Source: Folioceros fuciformis (lineage: Eukaryota; Anthocerotophyta; Anthocerotopsida; Anthocerotales). From it: a stretch of DNA of 64,000 nt. The stretch covers positions 34,170-98,169 of the forward strand of contig JBNGIO010006185.1 of NCBI GenBank assembly GCA_049999805.1, given 5' to 3'. A program made the translations under genes and the position numbers. Under the pieces are notes generated by a model. That model saw only the letters and a program-made list of their open reading frames with translations, had not been told where the DNA came from and did no database searches. This document shows, in pieces, positions 58,801-64,000 of this stretch. Position 1 is the stretch's first letter. Each line of letters begins with the position of its first letter.

Positions 58801-61800
58801 ACCCTCTTCTTAATCCGGAGGTTGCAGATCATGTCTTGAGTCGGTCCTGATTTTTGAGTTTGTGATACTACATGCAGGCAGACACCGTTACTATTGCCCA
58901 AATCACCTATCAGTCTTTTTTCAAGCTGTATAAGAAGCTGTCAGGCATGACAGGCACAGCAAAGACAGAGGTAAGCCTTGTATTGTGTGGGTGGGTCAGC
59001 TTTTATGTCAGCAATTTCAAACGTTTTTGAAGCTGTACACTAACAGGAGACAGAGTTTATGAAAATGTTCAAAATGCCGGTGGTAGCAATACCTACGAAC
59101 CTGCCAAACATTCGACAAGATTATCCTCTTCAGCTGTTTCAGGTAAGCCAGATTCCTTTTATCTTCCTGGTCACTCTTCACACGGTTATAGTAGATCTGA
59201 AGCAGTCCGCATGCTGAGCAGACTGTTCGGGGGAAATGGCGACAAGTGAGAGAAGAGGTGGAGTTCATGTACCGACAGGGTCGGCCCGTGCTTGTTGGGA
59301 CAACCAGGCAGGTCTTCGAATGTTTGCCAGACAATGGCAGAATGTGTGTCCATCTAGAATAGTTGCTGAAGTTCTGCAAGCTACAGTGAAGAATTGTTCA
59401 TTCTTGTGGGCCATCTGTTCACCTAATGGTATCACATTCCGTTGTCAGTGTTGAGCAGTCAGAATATCTTTCCGCCCTTCTGCAAGAATGGATGATCCCT
59501 CACAACGTCCTGAATGCGCGACCCAAGGTTTTACTTTCTTAAGAAGCACTTGGAACCGCATTTTGCTGCAGCTTGTATCGCTGTTGTGTAATTGAACTCC
59601 ACTACGGTTTTGATGGAATGTTCATTTCACGTTATTGGCAATTGCTTTAGCTTTTTTTGCCAACAAAGCATCTCTGGCTCTAATGACTGATGTGCTAATA
59701 GTATGCAGCCAGGGAGGCAGAGATTGTCGCTCAAGCTGGCAGGAAGAATGCAATTACTCTTGCAACTAACATGGCTGGCCGTGGAACTGACATCATATTG
59801 GGAGGGAACCCTGAGGTAAATTTGGCATGTTGGGTAACTTTCAATAAGTTCTTTATCTTTCGTTTGTTCCTCCATAACATCTTGAACTGTGCAGATGCTT
59901 GCTAAGGAGATACTGGAAAACAGTTTTCTGCACTACATGACAGATGAGGCCCCTGATATTGACACAGATGGTGCACCTTTGTCACAAATGGTACTGACTT
60001 TTCCTGTGGGTCATGGGTGGGCTCCCCCATGTGTACGGTTTTGGATCATAACCTGAGATGTTTTGTTGTGCAGGCATTGTCCAGAATCAAGCTGAGCTCT
60101 ACCTCGTTGGAGCGGATTGCAAAAGCAAGCTTGGCAGGTCATATTCATACCCACAGCTCTGAGCTTCAGTAGCAAGCAAGATGGTTGACATCAAATCATT
60201 TTGCAGCACGCCTTGTCTGTGGGAGACATGGTGGAAAGTGGAGCTACCGCCAGGCAAAGACGAATCTTTGTGAAGCTATAGAACTCGCCCGTACTGAAAA
60301 GGAAGAAAGCCTACAAAGTCTGTCATCTGTGAGAGGTTCAGACGTCTCGCCATTGAGTTGCTCCATTGCACTCGCATGGCTGTCAATTATTGGAGACTGC
60401 ACACTACACTGTCGTCAAGAAGGTGCTGAAGTGAAGGAGCGTGGTGGCTTGCATGTTATTGGAACATCTCTTCATGACTCCAGGCGAGTCGACAACCAGG
60501 TATAGCTGGATAAATGGACAAAGGCAGTGTACTTCGTGGTTTCCTCTTCCTTCCCTAGAGTCATGTCATGCTTATGGCAGTTACGAGGGAGGGCAGGAAG
60601 GCAAGGAGATCCTGGATCCACCAGATTCATGATCAGGTGCCAACTCAACCTAGCCCAGTCTTCTGCTCCCTCTCAGTAAATTGAATCTCTGGTCTATCCT
60701 CTTGCATAGGTGTCTGAGCTGCGTGTGGCCTTATGTTGTCTGCAGCTTGGAAGATGAGATGATTCGCAAATTCAATACAGACTGGGCCACAGGCTTCCTA
60801 CGGAGTCTGGGATTTGATGAGGACATGCCTATAGAAAGCACAACTTTGTCAAAGCAGGTTGGCAGCTATCTTCTTGTTGACTTGATGTTCATTGTGGAAA
60901 TACATGCTTACTGGGTCCTGCTCAACTTTCTTGCAGGTGCTTGCTCTACAGAAGACCGCTGAGCGCTTTTATTTTAATCAGCGGAAAACTCTTGTTGAGT
61001 TCGATGAAGTTATGGAGGTAACCCTCTGGACACCTCTGTAGACCAGTGCGCCTTGTGGATCTGCATAACAGTGATCTTGTACAGGTGCAAAGAAAGCACG
61101 TCTACAGTCTTCGGCAATCTCTGTTACTAGATGATTGTGAGACATGTCAGCAACGAATATTCCAGTAAGTTGTGGCGCGTGCCAACCAGAAAGTTCTGTT
61201 TCATCTTGAATACTACTGCAGAAGCTAAAGTGTGGCACGCTTCCCAACTTTGCGTCATGACAATTGTAGATACATGCAAGCGATTGCAGACGAATTGGTG
61301 CTGGGTCATGTAAATTCTTTTCAGGTGAAAAACAAACAACTGTGCATGCGTTTTTAATCTTATTTGACTAGTGTCACCTGTAACAACAAACTCATTTACT
61401 GCTGTGATTGGTTTCGTCATCACTCTCTTTCAGCCTCCATCTTCCTGGAATGTGGAGGGACTGCTGAAAGAGTATCGTGCCCTTGCCCATGCGACATTTG
61501 CAAACCGCGTGCCCAAGTTCTCAGCCCCCACAGGCTAGTCTTCTGCAAAACAACTTCGTGAAAGGCTGCACATTGGTAGCATAAGGCGTGGTTTCACATA
61601 ACATTGTTGGTCCTGCTTGCAGATGTTCTTGCAGACATAAGGTCGGACCTGATAGTCGATGCCCTCAGTCGGCTTCATGGCGTTAGGATTAAGAGCTTGG
61701 ATTGTGTCATGCGGGCTGGATTACCCGTTCCATATTCTTCCCGAGGAATTCGCAGCAAAGTGTACTCACTCAAGCGCTGGTTTGAGCTGACATCACAAGA

Positions 61801-62437
61801 CAGTAGTCTGTACGTCACGTCATTCAGCTGTTGCAGGTTCTGTTCCTGCATGCTCTGTGTGACTTATCCCACGTAACTTGCTCTGCATACAGGACCGGAA
61901 AATATCATGTGGAGGTGCATCTTCTTAGAAAATATTTTGGCGACATTCTGATTGGAACTTACATGGAGAAATTGGAGATATCTGGTTTGAGCTCCAAGGA
62001 AATAGATGAAATTGAGGTAGCCGTCCTCACCAGCACTCATGACTTTCTTCATGTTTCCGATCCCGCAGTAATTTGTTGGCCATCTACTGTGTCACAGCGG
62101 ATCTTAGCAGTGAAGGCACTAGACCGAAATTGGAAGGATCATCTGGTGAACATGGCAAGACTCCGGGCTGCGGTAAGCATGAATATCAGCAACACTACAT
62201 TGACGATATTTTCTGGTGCGGTCTTCTGAAGGACTTACGTGCTCCTGATCTGCTGTTTCTCCGCAGGCAAACGTGCGGAGCTTTGGTCATATGAACCCAC
62301 TGGAGGAGTATAAAATCGATGGATGTCGCTTCTTCATTGCTATGTTAAGTGCAGCACGCCGTCTAACTATAGAGTCTTTGCTTCGTCCGTGGGTATCAGC
62401 CGACGATGAACGCTTACTGGACTTGGATTATGCATAA
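55884..62437 (+). CDS. SECA2: Plastid SecA2 preprotein translocase ATPase (about 25 exons)
   Basis: SecA is the ATPase motor of Sec export; plant SECA2 serves the second, envelope-located Sec system of plastids. Exon 1 (55884-56261) codes an Arg/Ser-rich, transit-like start ([20 protein letters not shown]). Later exons carry, in order: [40 protein letters not shown], Walker A MKTGEGKT (56976-56999), [20 protein letters not shown], Walker [19 protein letters not shown] (from 57812), [45 protein letters not shown] (from 59771), [40 protein letters not shown], and near the end [15 protein letters not shown] and [20 protein letters not shown]. It ends [17 protein letters not shown], without the Cys-rich zinc tail of bacterial SecA, as in plant homologues. 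The [20 protein letters not shown] to SVRGSD insertion before the second nucleotide domain's GLHVIGT motif is typical of SECA2 rather than SECA1. Many introns are 70-110 bases. Confidence 0.95.
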
Positions 62438-62798
62438 AGCAAAATCAGAGTGAAAGCTACGTGAGCAATGAATCTTGGTTGAGTTTCAATCACCAAAACT
62501 TTTTTGGACGTATTTTAATGTGATCAGCTGTAGTAAGTGCACTGCAGCAGAAGGAACATTGACTTTCGGATAGTGACGTAGCTCCCGAGTTCCCAACCCA
62601 TCCACGCTGAAAATTGTCAAGCGCTTGCTTTGACACAGCGTGCAGGATCAAGGAATCCAACTTTACTGTTGACTAAGCCCTTGCTGCGTAGCTGATACAG
62701 TCAAAGAGCGTTGAAGGCTAGGCATGCAGAGCTAAAGGCTAAGGATGCAGGGCAGAAGGAAGGCTGAGGATGCAGAACAGAGGGCACCTACTACGGGT

Positions 62799-63138
62799 TG
62801 TAAGCTGCAGGACCAGTATATTTGATACAGGCCTGCAGTTGAGAAAGCTACAGATTGTAAGCTGCTGGACCAGGAAATGTTATACAGGGCTGCAGTTGAT
62901 AAAGCCAAAATGGTGCATAGTGGATCGCTTGATCATGCTTGAACTAACATGTAAGCGATCTTATGATTATGCTTGAACAAATGTGTAAGCTGCACATGCA
63001 GTATTGCCTCACCTGAATTGTGTGGTTTTGTCTTTGGTTGGCTTACACACTAGTTCAAGCATAGTCCTGCGGTCCACTGAATCATCAGCTTTCATGAACT
63101 GCAGACCTGTATCGAATTTTCTGATCCTGCAGCTTACA
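62799..63138. repeat. Inverted repeat (foldback-like), arms of at least 42 bases
   Basis: The left arm 62799-62840 (TGTAAGCTGCAGGACCAG ... GGCCTGCAGTT) matches the reverse complement of 63097-63138 at 37 of 42 positions. Inside, CATGCTTGAACTAACATGTAA (near 62936) matches the reverse complement of TTACACACTAGTTCAAGCAT (63042-63061). A second, direct copy of the left arm sits at 62856-62897, 57 bases on. Confidence 0.85.
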
Positions 63139-63139
63139 G

Positions 63140-63380
63140 CATGTATCTGCAGTCTCCTGCTCTGCCTCCTCAATCTCCTGCTCCGCCTCCTCAGTGTTGA
63201 GCCCTGCCTTCCCAGTCTTCTGCCCTGCCTCCTTCATGAAGTGTTCTGCCCTGCGTTCTTCATAAAGTCTTCTGCCCTGCCTTCTTCATGAAGTCTTCTG
63301 CTCTGCCTCCTCATTCTTCTGCCCTGCCTCCCCAGTCTTCTGTCTTGCCTTCCCAGTCTTCTGCTCTGTCTCCTCAATCA
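63140..63380 (+). repeat. Degenerate CTTCTGCCCTGCCTCC tract
   Basis: About twelve loose copies of CTTCTGCCCTGCCTCC / CTCCTGCTCTGCCTCC, interspersed with CTTCATGAAGT. Purine-rich partners (GATGCAGGGCAGAAGGAAGG) lie before the left arm of the neighbouring inverted repeat. Confidence 0.85.
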
Positions 63381-64000
63381 GTTTGGGTTGTGTTTTTTCA
63401 AATCCCAACTATGTCACATTTCATCACTACAACTTCCTAACCGCAATATACAGGGGTTTATCACCCTTCAATTTCAGTGCTATCTTTCCTTTCTAAACAC
63501 TACAATGCGATGTTAGAATGCCTCATCCTTCACAAGTGAATTTATTAGGGCATGACTAGGCCAGTGCGCTTTGTTTTGCTAGCCCGCAATTAGAATGCAC
63601 TCACAAGATTTTTTTGGCCTGCTTTGGTGCGTAACTGCTGTGAGGAAAGGGGATTTGAGAACACATAATATGATTATACCACAAAAGAAACCAAGCACCC
63701 CAAGGAGGCAATGACCTGTGCAGGTTGAATGAGAACATGGAGGATGAACATGATTTTATTTAATTATATAATATAACTACTCAAGTCCTAAAATGCTGGG
63801 AAATTGGCTTTGGCCTTCTGGGTTAACATTAGCCAATCCCTTAGTTGGCATTGTTCACTGATGAGACTAAAATGGTATAAGATTGTCTTGTACCTATGTG
63901 CTGAGGTTTTCCTTTTTGGACTGTAAACAACACGCAGCTTGGCCTTATTGAATCACATGGCGTGAATCATGGCCTAAATATCACTTGCTACTTAAGCCTG

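Larger units (their letters stand above)
62438..64000. other. Intergenic right end with inverted repeats and low-complexity DNA
   Basis: No gene is recognised. It contains an inverted-repeat structure (62799-63138), preceded by GCATGCAG/GATGCAG-rich short repeats (62700-62790) and followed by a CTGCCCTGCCTCC-type tract (63140-63380). The last 600 bases are AT-rich with no long reading. Confidence 0.5.

Noticed and set aside
1-64000. tRNA, rRNA or CRISPR features
   Set aside because: I looked for TRGYNNA / GGTTCRANYCC tRNA promoter pairs and for regularly spaced direct repeats with unique spacers. None was convincing; the tandem arrays have no spacers.

Overview
This window looks like nuclear DNA of a land plant. 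It carries plant-only genes (DUF936, a SABATH methyltransferase, an ITPK4-type inositol kinase, a plant R-SNARE of the VAMP72 class, an AGC VIII kinase and a plastid SecA2) and plant Ty1/copia and LINE-type elements. Most introns are very short, often about 50-100 bases, and genes sit a few hundred bases apart. That compact style fits a lycophyte such as Selaginella better than a seed plant or moss, but the species is an inference. Three runs of exactly 100 N and one of 10 N mark assembly gaps.

Layout from left to right. 1-1185 (-) is the N-terminal part of a DUF936 protein, cut by the window edge. After 3.7 kb with no recognisable gene comes a very large MIP2/SEC39 (NBAS-like) ER-Golgi tether gene (4909-13801, -), followed by a three-exon SABATH methyltransferase (14275-15793, -). 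From about 17.1 to 26.8 kb is a transposon-rich, AT-rich block. It holds a decayed LINE-type reverse transcriptase (-) split by an internally deleted Ty1/copia element with both LTRs (18319-20759, +), a second LINE fragment, and one small unidentified ORF (23682-24020).

A dense run of four + strand genes follows: TRAPPC3/BET3 (27029-28145), a VAMP72 R-SNARE (29358-30632), TIMELESS (31328-36057) and an AGC VIII kinase (36956-38628). A repeat-rich gap (38.6-43.0 kb) leads to a divergent pair: ITPK4-like (43017-45591, -) and histidinol-phosphate aminotransferase (45966-48002, +). After another repeat-bearing gap come a plant-specific MPSG...CCDVF protein with an octapeptide repeat (50754-52206, +), mitochondrial ribosomal protein mS38 (54609-55325, -) and SECA2 (55884-62437, +). 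The right end holds an inverted-repeat, foldback-like structure.

Functionally the genes are mostly housekeeping. Three belong to membrane traffic between ER, Golgi and plasma membrane (MIP2, TRAPPC3, VAMP72). Others serve plastid protein export (SECA2), histidine synthesis, inositol phosphate metabolism, replication-fork protection (TIMELESS) and mitochondrial translation (mS38). I see no operon-like logic and no clearly new biological system. The more unusual items are the nested decayed elements, the foldback structure, the 24-bp repeats (coding and non-coding) and the odd C-terminal tail of the AGC kinase.
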